Of a stretch of 30,294 nt of DNA, positions 1 through 8,907 are shown piece after piece. The stretch is from contig DKNC01000046.1 in assembly GCA_002470135.1 (NCBI GenBank), positions 869 to 31,162 on the forward strand, read 5' to 3'. Position numbers and translations under genes: made by a program. The notes beneath the pieces are model-generated. The model was not told where the DNA came from. It ran no database searches and saw only the letters and a program-made list of their open reading frames with translations. Source of the DNA: Actinobacteria bacterium UBA7398 (GTDB lineage Bacteria > Actinomycetota > Actinomycetes > Nanopelagicales > Nanopelagicaceae). Each line of letters begins with the position of its first letter. Position 1 is the stretch's first letter.

Positions 1-874
1 TGAAACATATAAGCGAGATCCGCGTGATTTTGCACTTTGGAAAGCAGCTAAACCGGGAGAGCCTTCTTGGCCAACTCCGTGGGGTGCTGGCCGACCAGGT
101 TGGCATTTGGAATGTTCTGCAATGGCCCAAGCTTATTTAGGTGAAAGCTTTGATATTCATGGCGGCGGTTTAGATTTAATTTTCCCACACCATGAAAACG
201 AGATTGCCCAATCAGAAGCAGCTGGATATAGCTTTGCAAATACTTGGATGCATAATGCTTGGGTCACAACTGCTGGTGAAAAAATGAGTAAGTCTCTGGG
301 AAATTCGCTTTTAGTTACCGAAATTTTAAAACGTGTGCGAGGCGTGGAACTTCGTTGGTATTTAGGAAGCGCGCACTACCGCTCTATGTTGGAATTTTCT
401 TTTGAAGCTTTAGAAGAGTCTGCAGTCGCCTTTAGCAGAATTGAGAATTTCTTAAACCGTGCGATTGAAACTTTAGGTAAAAATCCAGAACCTTTAATTT
501 CGAAAGATTTTGCAAAGTTAATGGATGAGGATTTAGCAGTACCGCAAGCCTTAGCTCTGGTTTCAGAGTTGTTAAAGAGCGGGAATAGCGCGCTCACATC
601 GGGAGATTCAAAGAGCGTAAGTGAATCTGCTGCAAATATTCGAGGAGTTTTATCGATTCTAGGTTGCGATCCATTCGAAGCTGCCTTTGCGCAATCTGGA
701 AGTGGAAATTTGAATGAAGCAATGGATGGTTTAATTGCGCTATTGCTGGAACAACGCGAAGCAGCCCGATTACGTAAAGACTTTTCGGCGGCTGATTCCA
801 TAAGAGATCGAATTACTTCGTTGGGAATTACCATCGAGGACACCGCACAAGGACCACGTTGGAGTGTGAATTAA
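1..874 (+). CDS. cysS: Cysteinyl-tRNA synthetase, 3' part (5' end outside window)
   Basis: Class I aminoacyl-tRNA synthetase that charges tRNA-Cys in the cytoplasm. The reading frame is open from base 2, so the gene enters from the left edge; an internal ATG at 107 is not its start. Visible family marks are the stretch GRPGWHLECSAMA with a zinc-ligand cysteine, the HHENEIAQSEA segment carrying further zinc ligands, and the KMSKSLGN (KMSKS) ATP-binding loop. The C-terminal helical anticodon-binding region follows. About 290 of the usual roughly 460 residues are present. The stop codon directly abuts the rlmB start, a cysS-rlmB order common in Actinobacteria, so the two are probably co-transcribed. 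The sequence looks ordinary and complete at the 3' end. Confidence 0.97.
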   Translation, partial: ETYKRDPRDFALWKAAKPGEPSWPTPWGAGRPGWHLECSAMAQAYLGESFDIHGGGLDLIFPHHENEIAQSEAAGYSFANTWMHNAWVTTAGEKMSKSLGNSLLVTEILKRVRGVELRWYLGSAHYRSMLEFSFEALEESAVAFSRIENFLNRAIETLGKNPEPLISKDFAKLMDEDLAVPQALALVSELLKSGNSALTSGDSKSVSESAANIRGVLSILGCDPFEAAFAQSGSGNLNEAMDGLIALLLEQREAARLRKDFSAADSIRDRITSLGITIEDTAQGPRWSVN

Positions 875-1951
875 ATGGCAGGTAAAAAAACGGGCAAAAA
901 TCCAGGCGCAAAACAGCGTCGCGGTTTGCGCGGCAAAGGCCCGACTCCAAAAGCAGCAGATCGTCCTTATCACGTAGCTGCTAAAGCGAAGACTCGTAAA
1001 TCAACTTATAAACCAGAACGTAAACGGAGCGATGATGAAAGAAGTGAACGTCCAACTTCGGATCGAGCACGCCCAAGTAGCGGTCGGCCATCAACTGGTC
1101 GTCCGTCAGCATCGCGCGGGAAGCGACCTGGTGCAGATCGCGGTCGTCCTGAAAAGCGTGGCTCTACTCGCCCACGTCAAGATCGTGCAGTTCGCGAAAA
1201 AAGTAGCGCAACTTATGTGGACACAATTGCTGGTAGAAATACTGTTGTGGAAGCGCTTCGCGCAAATATTCCAGCAAAAGAACTTATCGTTGCAATTGGT
1301 TTAGATGTTGATGAACGTATTACCGAAATCTTAGATCACGCCCGAGTTAGTGGTTTAACGGTTCGCGAAGTTACCCGGCATCAAGTTGAATCTATAACTG
1401 GAATGGCAAACCACCAAGGTGTTGCATTAATAGTTAAGCCATATGCATATTCATCGCAGAAAGAAATATTCCAACGCGCAAAAACTCCCGCGCTATTTGT
1501 GGCTGTTGATGGCATTACTGATCCTCGAAATATTGGGGCAATTGTTAGAAGTGCTGCAGCATTCGGTGCCGATGGTGTGCTAATTCCGGAACGACGTAAC
1601 GCCAGCATCACCGCCACTGCCTGGAAAGCTTCAGCAGGTGCGGCAGCGCGATTACCTATTGCCCAAGTAAAAAATCTTGCACGTTCGATCGAAGATGCTA
1701 AAGAATTCGGTTGCTTCATCGTGGGTCTTGATGGAGAGAGCACGGACACGGTAGATGGCTTGAAAATCGCTACCGATTCGCTCTATGTCATCGTAGGCAG
1801 CGAAGGTAAAGGGCTCTCCCGGCTAGTGCGCGAAAAGTGTGATGTTGTTGTTTCGATTCCAATGCGCCAAAGTGTGGAATCCTTAAATGCAAGTGTTGCC
1901 ATGGCAATTGCACTTTACACAATTGAAGAAAAACGACGAAAAGTAGAATAG
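875..1951 (+). CDS. rlmB: 23S rRNA (guanosine-2'-O-)methyltransferase, RlmB/TrmH SPOUT family
   Basis: SPOUT-class methyltransferase that 2'-O-methylates rRNA using S-adenosylmethionine. All three SPOUT motifs are visible: motif 1 DPRNIGAIVRSAAAFGADGV, motif 2 VIVGSEGKGLS and motif 3 IPMRQSVESLNASVAMAIAL, which forms the trefoil knot and SAM site. A substrate-binding domain (about residues 117-200, starting AGRNTVVEAL) precedes them. The first ~115 residues are a highly basic Lys/Arg/Ser/Pro-rich disordered extension with repeated RPS-type units, making the protein 358 residues against about 250 for the core enzyme. The start ATG abuts the cysS stop, with GGAG about ten bases upstream inside cysS. 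The exact rRNA position cannot be read from sequence. Confidence 0.93.
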   Translation: MAGKKTGKNPGAKQRRGLRGKGPTPKAADRPYHVAAKAKTRKSTYKPERKRSDDERSERPTSDRARPSSGRPSTGRPSASRGKRPGADRGRPEKRGSTRPRQDRAVREKSSATYVDTIAGRNTVVEALRANIPAKELIVAIGLDVDERITEILDHARVSGLTVREVTRHQVESITGMANHQGVALIVKPYAYSSQKEIFQRAKTPALFVAVDGITDPRNIGAIVRSAAAFGADGVLIPERRNASITATAWKASAGAAARLPIAQVKNLARSIEDAKEFGCFIVGLDGESTDTVDGLKIATDSLYVIVGSEGKGLSRLVREKCDVVVSIPMRQSVESLNASVAMAIALYTIEEKRRKVE

Positions 1952-1971
1952 TAAATTAGAGAGATAGAAGC

Positions 1972-2748
1972 ATGAACTACCAAAGATTTATCGCGCTCGG
2001 GGACTCAATGACCGAGGGCATGACCGATGAAGTAATTAATGGAAAATTTCGTGGCTGGGCCGATCGTGTGGCTGATGTCTTAGCTAAAGATAACCCCGAC
2101 TTTTCTTATGTAAATCTGGCCGTTCGTGGAAAATTAATTGGCCAAGTAGCACGTGAGCAAGTACCAGCTGCGCTCAATTTAATTGAAGGTAAATCAACTT
2201 TAGTTTCATTTCATGCCGGAGCAAACGATGTGATTCGTCCGAACTACGACCCAGAGAAAGTTATTGCGGAGTACACGGCTACTGCAAAAAGGATCGCAAC
2301 CGGTGGCGGCACGCTAATGCTATTTTGTGTTTTAGAAAATACCGGCGAAGCTACAAGAAGTGCGAAAATTTGGCAGAAGCGATTTGAAATTTTCAATGCG
2401 AATACTCGCAAAGTTGCTACCGAACTTGGCGCAATTTTATTAGATCCAAATCAAGATGAATTTTGGCGAGACCGCCGTTTTATCTCTGATGATCGTTTGC
2501 ATATGAATGCCGAAGGACATTATCGAGCTGCTCAAGGTGTGCTCTTCTCACTTGGCAAAGTTGTTGATGTTAATTGGCGTAAACCTCTACCGCCTGTGAA
2601 GACAGATTTATTAGCAATTCGAATTTTTAAGAATTTTAAGTGGTTCATAACTTTTGGAATTCCTTGGATGTCACGTCGCATTCGCGGCCGCTCTTCCGGA
2701 GATGGCAGATCACCTAAATACCCAACACCTACTAAGTGGCCGATTTAA
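1972..2748 (+). CDS. SGNH/GDSL-family hydrolase
   Basis: Esterase/lipase-like SGNH hydrolase of 258 residues. The four family blocks are present: GDSMTEG with nucleophile Ser12, Gly53 in NLAVRGK, Asn85 in GANDV, and Asp174-x-x-His177 in DDRLHMNAEGH. No signal peptide or membrane segment is visible, so it is probably cytoplasmic. It lies 20 bases after rlmB with no terminator between, suggesting one transcript with cysS-rlmB. Its only upstream ribosome-site-like stretch is a weak purine run (AGAGAGATAG). The substrate is unknown; this family includes acyl and carbohydrate esterases. It ends one base before the oppositely oriented beta-galactosidase stop. Confidence 0.9.
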   Translation: MNYQRFIALGDSMTEGMTDEVINGKFRGWADRVADVLAKDNPDFSYVNLAVRGKLIGQVAREQVPAALNLIEGKSTLVSFHAGANDVIRPNYDPEKVIAEYTATAKRIATGGGTLMLFCVLENTGEATRSAKIWQKRFEIFNANTRKVATELGAILLDPNQDEFWRDRRFISDDRLHMNAEGHYRAAQGVLFSLGKVVDVNWRKPLPPVKTDLLAIRIFKNFKWFITFGIPWMSRRIRGRSSGDGRSPKYPTPTKWPI

Positions 2749-2749
2749 G

Positions 2750-5749
2750 TTAAATAGTCTGTGCGCTCCACTGCCAGGTGAAAACCCCTGGTTTTATTCG
2801 ATATTTAGCCAAAGTATCAGGTCCGCAAGATGCAGTTCCCAGACCACGAAGTGCTGCATCGATAGTCACGACAGTATTTCCAGAAGGATAAACATCGATG
2901 TTATGAGTTGCGTTAGCTAAATCAATTGAACGCATCGGAGTTACTGTAACTTGGCGTGGTTTATCAAGAATAAAGTGGATGCCATGACCTGAAGAATTGG
3001 TAAGAGTGAACCAACGAACATCAGCATGGCTGCCATTTTCTTGCGGCTTAACGTACGGAATGTATTGATCGGCTACTGCGCCGGCCCACTTATGGACTCT
3101 TCCCAATTTACGATCTGGATAATTTTCCGAAGGTCCAACGCCAAACCAAGTTAGCTTGTAGAGATCTTCACTAACTTCAAAATTTGTTCCCACACGTGCG
3201 ACATCATTTAGTTGAGCTGGCAGTGTGATCGATTCAGTTACCCTTACTCCATTAGCAATACTTTCAATTAATTGGGAGTGCTTAATTTTGATACCAGTTG
3301 CGCTCTCCCAAATATTAGAAATTTTAATTTTCCCAGCTTTATTTGTAATGACGCAATCCGTGCGAGACAAATCGCGAATTCCCCATTCGTTCCAACGATC
3401 TGCAAATAATCCAATAATGTCGTTATCGGTTGGCGCGCGCCATAACATTAATTGAGGAGCGATCACGCCAAAAGGAAGAACTATTTCGCCTTCGGCAGTA
3501 ACAAATTCAGTAGGTCTGGTAACCAGAGCCTTTGCTTTTGTAGCGCTCTTGCTCGCTAGCGGGAATTGCGCCCAAGCAACTTCAAAATTTGCCGGAGCCC
3601 AACTATTAGGGCCTTTCTGGTTAAGTGTAAAAGTTATAAATGATTCACCTTTGCGACTGGTAACCTTTAAATATTTCGATGAAACCGTAATCGAAGCAGC
3701 ACCGCGCGCCTTAGTTTTTGGAATCTTAGCTATGCCACGATCGAGAATTTCGCCATTTGCCGCGATAGCCCAACCTAATTCATACCCTTGTAAATCTACG
3801 AAAAAGTTCTTATTTAACAGCGTAAAACGACCAGTGTTAGCGTTCTTTGCGGAAATCAAAACCGGCGAAGCGATATGTTTCATTTCGAAGAGCGCTGGTT
3901 TAGGAGTTCTATCCGGAAAAAACATGCCATCACAACAGAAATTTCCATCATGTTTTACTTCGCCAAAATCACCACCGTATGCAGAGCGAATCCGACCATC
4001 TGGAAGCTTCTGATCAATTCCATGATCCCAAAATTCCCAAATGAACCCACCTTGCAAACCTTTTGTAGAATGAATTGCTTCCCAATATTCGGCAAGCGTG
4101 CCATTGCTATTTCCCATTGCATGCGAGTACTCACACATAATTAACGGTCGGTCAGCTTTTTTTGATTTTGCATATGAAACTATGGCGCTAATATTTGGAT
4201 ACATCGGACAAATTACATCGGTAACTTCTTGGCCATGTGTCCAATTACCACGGATGCCACCTTCGTAATGCAGCGGTCGGGATGAATCAAATTTTCTAAC
4301 AAATGCAGCAGCAGCTAGATGGTTTAATCCAAAACCAGATTCATTACCTAGTGACCAGAAAATTACGCTTGGATGGTGGATATCTCGCTCAACCATTCGG
4401 GACACCCGGTCCACAAAAGCAACTAGATATTTCTGATCATCACAGATGCTATCTAAGAAGGCATGAGATTCGATATTTGCTTCACCGATAACATAAAAAC
4501 CTAACTCATCACACAGATCTAGAAAAACTGGATCATTTGGATAATGAGAAGTTCGAATTGCATTGAAATTCCAACGCTTCAATTCAAGAAGGTCGTTCCT
4601 AAACATATCCCGAGTTAAAACTCGGCCAGTTTCGCGATTGAAATCATGGCGATTGATGCCATAGAGAATTACTGGTTTGCCATTAAATAAAAACTCATTC
4701 CCGACAACCTTGACATCGCGGAAGCCAATTTTCTTAGTTGAAATCTCGGCTACTTTGCCAGATGGATCTAAAAGCTGAATTTCCACTTCATAAAGGGTCG
4801 GCGATTCGGCTGACCAAGGTGAAATATTCGGCACTTTTACTTCAAATTCAGCATAACCGGGGTTAGGTGGATCTAACTCGAGTAGCACTTTCTTAACTTG
4901 ATCCGGAACATTTCCATCCCAATATTTTCCATGGAATTCGCTATCGGTAATTTCTTTCTGTTCTCGAGTTTTTTTAGTCCATAGTGTTCGGTTATGGCTA
5001 ATAAAAGTTTGGCTCATTTTTTGCACTTTACTAACTCCGACTATGCGAGCTTGGAAAGTCCAATTAGCGAGTGGAGCTTCATTAATTGAATTGATATAGG
5101 CGCGGATTTTCAGCGTGCCAGTTTTGTTATCAGGTAATAGCCCTGGAGTTAGGTAGAGACGTTCAATAAAAACATGCTCAGTTGCAAATAACTTAATACT
5201 CCGGCTGATACCGCCATGCCACCATTGATCTTGATCTTCAATAAATGTGGCATCAGACCACTTTATGATTCGCAAGCGAATTACATTGTTACCCTTTTTT
5301 ATGTACGAAGTAATCTCAAACTCAGATGCTAAATGAGAATCTTTAGCCATTCCTACATCTTTATTATTTATCGTCACGACAGCTACTGATTCAAAACCGC
5401 CGAGCGAGAGCACGATTCGCTTGTTCTGCCAAGTATCTGGAATTGTGAAATCACGTTCATAAATCCCAGTTGGATTATGAAGTGGCACAGATGGTGGCAG
5501 ATTATCAAAAGGCATTTGCGTGTTTGTATAGATTGGCGCATCTTTATAGTGATGTTCACCTTTATTGATAGTCCACAAACTTGGGACGTTTTCAATGTTC
5601 CAACTTGCTGCAGGTGAAGCATCGGCTCGATCTAGTAATTGGAAGCGCCACGGACCATCTAGAGAGATTGAATGTAGATGCTCCATATTTAGCATTGGTA
5701 ATCGATTTATCGAAGTCGTTTCCGGGCTAATCCAATACTTGCCGTACAT
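2750..5749 (-). CDS. lacZ: Beta-galactosidase, glycoside hydrolase family 2 (LacZ type)
   Basis: Retaining GH2 enzyme that hydrolyses beta-galactosides such as lactose or galacto-oligosaccharides. The 999-residue length matches LacZ-type enzymes. N-terminal sugar-binding jelly-roll and immunoglobulin-like domains are followed by the TIM barrel with acid/base Glu470 in SLGNESGFG and nucleophile Glu540 in MCEYSHAMGNSNG. The C-terminal 'small chain' domain includes TWFGVGPSENYPDRK. No signal peptide is seen, so it should be cytoplasmic and need an importer, which is not adjacent. The start is fixed by GGAGGG five bases upstream. It stands alone: the neighbour on one side is convergent and on the other divergent. 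Confidence 0.96.
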   Translation of the reverse strand: MYGKYWISPETTSINRLPMLNMEHLHSISLDGPWRFQLLDRADASPAASWNIENVPSLWTINKGEHHYKDAPIYTNTQMPFDNLPPSVPLHNPTGIYERDFTIPDTWQNKRIVLSLGGFESVAVVTINNKDVGMAKDSHLASEFEITSYIKKGNNVIRLRIIKWSDATFIEDQDQWWHGGISRSIKLFATEHVFIERLYLTPGLLPDNKTGTLKIRAYINSINEAPLANWTFQARIVGVSKVQKMSQTFISHNRTLWTKKTREQKEITDSEFHGKYWDGNVPDQVKKVLLELDPPNPGYAEFEVKVPNISPWSAESPTLYEVEIQLLDPSGKVAEISTKKIGFRDVKVVGNEFLFNGKPVILYGINRHDFNRETGRVLTRDMFRNDLLELKRWNFNAIRTSHYPNDPVFLDLCDELGFYVIGEANIESHAFLDSICDDQKYLVAFVDRVSRMVERDIHHPSVIFWSLGNESGFGLNHLAAAAFVRKFDSSRPLHYEGGIRGNWTHGQEVTDVICPMYPNISAIVSYAKSKKADRPLIMCEYSHAMGNSNGTLAEYWEAIHSTKGLQGGFIWEFWDHGIDQKLPDGRIRSAYGGDFGEVKHDGNFCCDGMFFPDRTPKPALFEMKHIASPVLISAKNANTGRFTLLNKNFFVDLQGYELGWAIAANGEILDRGIAKIPKTKARGAASITVSSKYLKVTSRKGESFITFTLNQKGPNSWAPANFEVAWAQFPLASKSATKAKALVTRPTEFVTAEGEIVLPFGVIAPQLMLWRAPTDNDIIGLFADRWNEWGIRDLSRTDCVITNKAGKIKISNIWESATGIKIKHSQLIESIANGVRVTESITLPAQLNDVARVGTNFEVSEDLYKLTWFGVGPSENYPDRKLGRVHKWAGAVADQYIPYVKPQENGSHADVRWFTLTNSSGHGIHFILDKPRQVTVTPMRSIDLANATHNIDVYPSGNTVVTIDAALRGLGTASCGPDTLAKYRIKPGVFTWQWSAQTI
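2774..2798 (+). terminator. Possible weak hairpin terminator inside the beta-galactosidase 3' end
   Basis: CCAGG (2774-2778) and CCTGG (2787-2791) can pair around an 8-base loop and are followed by TTTTATT. It sits 26 bases past the SGNH hydrolase stop and would serve the + strand transcript. The stem is only 5 bp and lies in coding sequence of the facing gene, so it may be chance. Confidence 0.25.
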
Positions 5750-5860
5750 CAGCCCTCCAAACTAAACATTCGTCAGATTTACCTGCGAAAGTCTGCCAGA
5801 AATTCCGGTGTCCGCACTACCTCTTCTCAGGCAAAACTAGCGGTTGAAAAAGGTCGAGAG

Positions 5861-5889
5861 TTGTTGAAGGTCTAGCAACTATTTAGAAT
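5861..5889 (+). promoter_or_regulatory. Candidate sigma70-type promoter of ppk1, giving a leaderless or nearly leaderless transcript
   Basis: TTGTTG (5861-5866), a 17-base spacer and TAGAAT (5884-5889) precede the ATG at 5900 by about ten bases. There is no Shine-Dalgarno sequence before either candidate ATG (5900 or 5942), so translation from a leaderless mRNA is the simplest reading. The remainder of the 150-base gap shared with lacZ (5750-5899) shows no gene. Confidence 0.4.
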
Positions 5890-5899
5890 ATAGACCCCC

Positions 5900-8017
5900 A
5901 TGTTTAACTTCCCGTTCATAAAAGGTTTCAATAATCACCCCATGACTACTGTATTCCCCAATGATTTTTCAGAACTTCTAATCGATCGGGAATTAAGTTG
6001 GTTAGATTTCAATCAACGAGTTTTAGAACTAGCTGAAGATAATTCACTGCCGCTGCTTGAAAGGGTTAGATTCTTAGCAATATTTTCCTCAAATTTAGAT
6101 GATTTTTATATGATTCGTGTTGCCACCGTAAAACGTAAGATTGAAAATGGAATTACCCAAAAAGGTATCGCTGGACTAACTCCGAGCGAATTACTGAGTA
6201 AAGTCCTAATAAAAAGTAGAGAGTTAGCAGATAGAAAAGCCACTTTATTTCACAACGAACTGAAGCCGGCACTGGCTGCCCAAGAAATAGAGCTAACAAG
6301 TTGGGATAATATAAACGATTTGGAGAAGAGTTACTTAAAAGAGTATTTTCTAAATACAATATTTCCGATTCTAACACCATTAGCAGTCGACCCTCTTCAC
6401 CCCTTCCCATATATTTCTGGACTTTCCTTAAATCTTGCAATAGTAGTTAGTCATAAAGAAAAAAGTGATAAATTCTTTGCGCGGGTTAAAGTTCCTCCAG
6501 TAATCCCTAGATTTGTGAAAACTCAAAAATCTGCGATACATAGATATGTAACTCTAGAAGAAGTAATAGTTGCGAATTTACAAGAGCTATTTCCTGGGAT
6601 GACTATCGAGGATTATTTCACCTTTAGAGTAACTAGGAATCAAGATTTTGAAATTGAAGAGGAAGATAGCGAAGATTTACTTGAGACTATGGAGCAGGAG
6701 TTGCTTCAACGAAGATTTGGCCCACCAGTGAGATTAGAAGTTGATCGCAAAATTAAACCAGAATTACTTTCGCTTCTAATTGATGAATTGGAGATTACTG
6801 AGGCTGAAGTAGTCAAAAGGCAGGGGCCGATTGATTTAACTTGTCTAAACCAAATTGCGGACATTGATAGAAAAGATTTGAAATATCCAGTTTTTAGGAG
6901 CAAAACTTCACAATTCCTGCTTGAAACTGAGAGCGAGGATAGCGAGGCTTTCTTTGACTCATTGAAGAATAATGAAGTACTGCTGCATCACCCATATGAA
7001 TCATTTACAACTTCAGTTGTTAGGTTTTTGGAGAACGCTGCAAGGGATCCGCAGGTGTTAGCAATAAAGCAGACTCTTTACCGAACTTCCGGAGATTCAC
7101 CAATAGTTGATGCCTTGATTGAAGCGGCTGAAGCTGGAAAGCAAGTCTTAGCGGTTGTGGAAATTCGTGCACGTTTTGATGAACTCGCAAACGTTCGCTG
7201 GGCCAGAAAACTTGAAAGTGCTGGAGTTCATGTTGTGTATGGGCTTATGGGAATGAAAACTCATGCGAAACTCTCTTTGATTGTTAGACAAGAGACCAAT
7301 AGTTTACGTCGCTACTGCCATGTCGGAACCGGAAATTACAACCCTAAAACCGCACGTTTATATGAGGACTGGGGATTGATAAGTTCGGATCCAGATCTCG
7401 GTCACGATCTTTCTAGATTATTTAATCAATTATCTGGTTTTGTAGTAGATACGGAATTTTCAAGACTTCTTGTGGCGCCGAGATCTTTGCGAAATGGATT
7501 GTTAGGAAAAATTGAGAAAGAAATAGAGAACGCCAAAAAAGGATTGCCCTCGGGAATTAGATTCAAATTGAATTCACTATTGGATGAAGCATTTGTTGAT
7601 GCACTTTATCGAGCATCAACAGCTGGCGTAAAAGTGGAGTTAGTAACTAGAGGAATTTGCTCATTGAAACCGGAAATTCCTGGAGTATCCGAAAACATTA
7701 AGGTTCGATCAATTGTTGGTAGATTTCTTGAGCATTCCAGAATATTCAATTTCGCCAATGGCGGCGAAACCGAATTCTGGATCGGTAGCGCCGACTTAAT
7801 GGAACGTAACTTAGATCGCAGAGTTGAATCACTTGTGAAGATTATTGCGCCCGAACATAAAGCAACTCTAAATGCTGAATTAGAAGGGTATTTTGCCGAA
7901 GATATTGACCGGTGGGAGTTAGACCAACACGGTACTTGGCATAGAAAAGATAAAGATGCTCACGGCAAGAAATTTATTTCTTTGCACGCTCGGCTAATCG
8001 ATAGATTGAAACGATGA
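5900..8017 (+). CDS. ppk1: Polyphosphate kinase 1
   Basis: Transfers the gamma-phosphate of ATP to polyphosphate (reversible). The 705-residue length is typical. The N-terminal domain carries RELSWLDFNQRVLELA; the middle has HHPYESF and AIKQTLYRTSGDSPIV. The two phospholipase-D-like catalytic halves follow, with the KTHAKLSL segment holding the presumed phosphorylated histidine (about residue 455) and YCHVGTGNYNPKTARLYEDWG. The ATG at 5900 is chosen because a -10-like box lies just upstream; an in-frame ATG at 5942 is an alternative that loses only 14 residues. The stop overlaps the start of the NUDIX gene by four bases, indicating translational coupling. In mycobacteria ppk and mutT1 are also neighbours. 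Confidence 0.96.
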   Translation: MFNFPFIKGFNNHPMTTVFPNDFSELLIDRELSWLDFNQRVLELAEDNSLPLLERVRFLAIFSSNLDDFYMIRVATVKRKIENGITQKGIAGLTPSELLSKVLIKSRELADRKATLFHNELKPALAAQEIELTSWDNINDLEKSYLKEYFLNTIFPILTPLAVDPLHPFPYISGLSLNLAIVVSHKEKSDKFFARVKVPPVIPRFVKTQKSAIHRYVTLEEVIVANLQELFPGMTIEDYFTFRVTRNQDFEIEEEDSEDLLETMEQELLQRRFGPPVRLEVDRKIKPELLSLLIDELEITEAEVVKRQGPIDLTCLNQIADIDRKDLKYPVFRSKTSQFLLETESEDSEAFFDSLKNNEVLLHHPYESFTTSVVRFLENAARDPQVLAIKQTLYRTSGDSPIVDALIEAAEAGKQVLAVVEIRARFDELANVRWARKLESAGVHVVYGLMGMKTHAKLSLIVRQETNSLRRYCHVGTGNYNPKTARLYEDWGLISSDPDLGHDLSRLFNQLSGFVVDTEFSRLLVAPRSLRNGLLGKIEKEIENAKKGLPSGIRFKLNSLLDEAFVDALYRASTAGVKVELVTRGICSLKPEIPGVSENIKVRSIVGRFLEHSRIFNFANGGETEFWIGSADLMERNLDRRVESLVKIIAPEHKATLNAELEGYFAEDIDRWELDQHGTWHRKDKDAHGKKFISLHARLIDRLKR

Positions 8018-8904
8018 TGAGTTCCAGAGTACTTGCGGCTGGTGCCATAGTTTGGCGCAGGAACGATAGCGATGAATTAGAAGTTGCACTTATACATCGT
8101 CCGAAATATGACGATTGGTCGTTTCCAAAAGGTAAATTAGAAGAGAATGAAATTGCAATTGCTTGTGCATTTCGAGAGGTGATGGAAGAGACCGGGTTTT
8201 CAATAGTTATGGGGCCATATATTGGCGAGTTAAATTATTTAACTCACGGAATCAATAAGAATGTGCAATATTGGTCGGCTCGGTTCGTTTCTGCAATAGG
8301 TGAGCCACAACCAAATGAAGTTGATGTTGTGAAGTGGTTTTCAATTTCTGAGGCTGAAGTGAAACTTTCTCGTCCCGACGATATTTCAATTCTAAAGACT
8401 TTCATGAATTTTGATTTAGACTCGAACGTACTTGTATTACTCCGTCACGCTAAAGCACTAGATAGAAATGAATGGATTGGTGACGATGGCGACCGTCCAC
8501 TTATTCAGCTAGGACAATTACAAGCTAAACGCTTATTAAGTACGATGCAAGTTTACGGAATTGAAGAGATTCATTCATCGGCCGCGGTTAGGTGTTATGA
8601 AACAGTTACACCAATCGCGCGTAGTCTAAAGTTGGATTTAATATTTGCAGAAGATTTAAGCGAGTATGCCTACGCAAAGAATGCTGATAAACCATTGAAA
8701 TATATTAAGAAACTCTTAAATCTGCATAGCAATGTGATTGCATGTAGTCATAATCCGATACTTCCAGAAATTATGGCAAATTTAATAGAGAAATCTGGCA
8801 TAGAAACTAGGCACACCAAACTTGAACCTGGTGATGCATGGATAGTGCATCATGTTGACAATGTTTTGATAGCTATTGATTTTTTAGCTGCTCCCACTGT
8901 TTAA
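8014..8904 (+). CDS. mutT1: NUDIX hydrolase fused to a histidine phosphatase domain (MutT1-like)
   Basis: Two-domain protein of 296 residues. The N-terminal NUDIX domain has a complete box: Gly40-x5-Glu46-x7-REVMEETGF. The C-terminal histidine-phosphatase (RHG/SixA-like) domain starts near residue 138 with LLRHAKAL (Arg144-His145) and has the second histidine in ACSHNP. This architecture is that of mycobacterial MutT1, which hydrolyses 8-oxo-dGTP, 8-oxo-GTP and diadenosine polyphosphates; a similar role in nucleotide sanitation is inferred. The gene overlaps ppk1 by four bases (ATGA), with a second in-frame ATG three bases later. It ends three bases from the facing ppx stop, with no hairpin between them. 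Confidence 0.9.
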   Translation: MMSSRVLAAGAIVWRRNDSDELEVALIHRPKYDDWSFPKGKLEENEIAIACAFREVMEETGFSIVMGPYIGELNYLTHGINKNVQYWSARFVSAIGEPQPNEVDVVKWFSISEAEVKLSRPDDISILKTFMNFDLDSNVLVLLRHAKALDRNEWIGDDGDRPLIQLGQLQAKRLLSTMQVYGIEEIHSSAAVRCYETVTPIARSLKLDLIFAEDLSEYAYAKNADKPLKYIKKLLNLHSNVIACSHNPILPEIMANLIEKSGIETRHTKLEPGDAWIVHHVDNVLIAIDFLAAPTV

Positions 8905-8907
8905 AAA

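Noticed and set aside
107..874. ATG at 107 as the start of a short synthetase-like gene
   Set aside because: The same frame is open to base 2 and the upstream residues match the conserved CysRS segment, so the gene is cut by the window edge.
2774..2798. Strong terminator for the SGNH hydrolase transcript
   Set aside because: The stem is 5 bp and lies in coding sequence; kept only as a low-confidence feature.
5750..5899. Small RNA or small protein gene in the lacZ-ppk1 gap
   Set aside because: No open frame with a ribosome site and no terminator hairpin; the gap is explained by two promoters.
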